In this document: positions 33,343 to 33,359 of the stretch, piece by piece | How positions within the stretch are numbered: position 1 is the first letter of the stretch | Layout: every line of letters begins with the position of its first letter | NCBI GenBank assembly: GCA_002716625.1 | Contig: PBAS01000026.1 | Span: 1 to 33,359, forward strand | DNA: 33,359 bases | Direction of reading: 5' to 3' | Source of the DNA: Phycisphaeraceae bacterium | GTDB taxonomy: Bacteria > Planctomycetota > Phycisphaerae > Phycisphaerales > Phycisphaeraceae | Program-made: the position numbers and the translations under genes | Notes under the pieces: generated by a model | Seen by the model: the letters and a program-made list of their open reading frames with translations, nothing else | Database searches by the model: none | Told to the model about the DNA's origin: nothing

Positions 33343-33359
33343 ATGCAAGACATGAAATG
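33343..33359 (+). CDS. Possible 5' end of a plus-strand gene cut by the window edge
   Basis: ATG at 33343 (MQDMK...) is preceded by GGAG nine bases upstream (33331-33334). Only five codons are visible, so the call rests on the ribosome site and on the gene being divergent from the DUF6677-like gene. Confidence 0.3.

Overview
The window reads as a contiguous piece of a bacterial chromosome, most likely from Planctomycetota and probably class Phycisphaerae. This assignment is inferred from family content. The markers are a prepilin-type protein with the lineage-typical N-terminus, a TPR protein carrying two RNA polymerase alpha-CTD-like domains, a DUF6677-like membrane protein, and a fatty-acid cluster of two hotdog dehydratases flanking an acyl carrier protein. 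Base composition is roughly balanced, starts are often TTG or GTG, and Shine-Dalgarno sequences are uneven. No tRNA, rRNA, CRISPR array, insertion sequence, prophage or integrase was seen. Most genes are housekeeping or lineage-specific conserved genes.

Layout. 1-6.7 kb: a phytanoyl-CoA dioxygenase-like gene (+), then a long minus-strand block. Read in its own direction, that block is HEAT-repeat protein, one-TM protein, CYTH phosphatase-like protein, FabZ-like dehydratase, ACP, a second dehydratase and a D-2-hydroxyacid dehydrogenase. 6.8-9.4 kb (+): a DUF2617-like protein, KDPG aldolase and a MoeB-rhodanese protein. 9.4-14.2 kb (-): prepilin-like protein with a strong terminator, IMP dehydrogenase, YebC, acylphosphatase and the TPR/alpha-CTD protein. 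14.2-14.8 kb: a gene-poor stretch with remains of a formylglycine-generating-enzyme-like gene. 14.8-17.7 kb (+): HemB, a polytopic membrane protein and a methyltransferase. 17.7-19 kb (-): a ketoacyl synthase. 19.2-23 kb (+): a large fused indolepyruvate:ferredoxin oxidoreductase. 22.9-25.9 kb (-): SDR epimerase, degenerate GAF/HD-GYP protein and family 5 uracil-DNA glycosylase. 26.3-28.2 kb (+): an M16 peptidase homologue lacking its zinc motif, plus stand-alone CoaB. 28.3-33.1 kb (-): DUF6677-like protein, small membrane protein, TrpD, GGCT-like protein, TsaB, Der and an amber-interrupted ORF. A new plus-strand gene may begin at the right edge.

Themes. Three proteins have lost canonical catalytic residues (HD-GYP, M16) or combine domains unusually (TPR plus two alpha-CTDs). 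Two decayed reading frames lie in the intergenic gaps. Three of the convergent gene junctions carry a compact inverted repeat without a U-tract, whereas the prepilin-like gene has a textbook intrinsic terminator. I saw no unmistakable new multi-gene system. The best leads are the TPR/alpha-CTD protein, the catalytically degenerate proteins, the lipid mini-cluster and the decayed genes.
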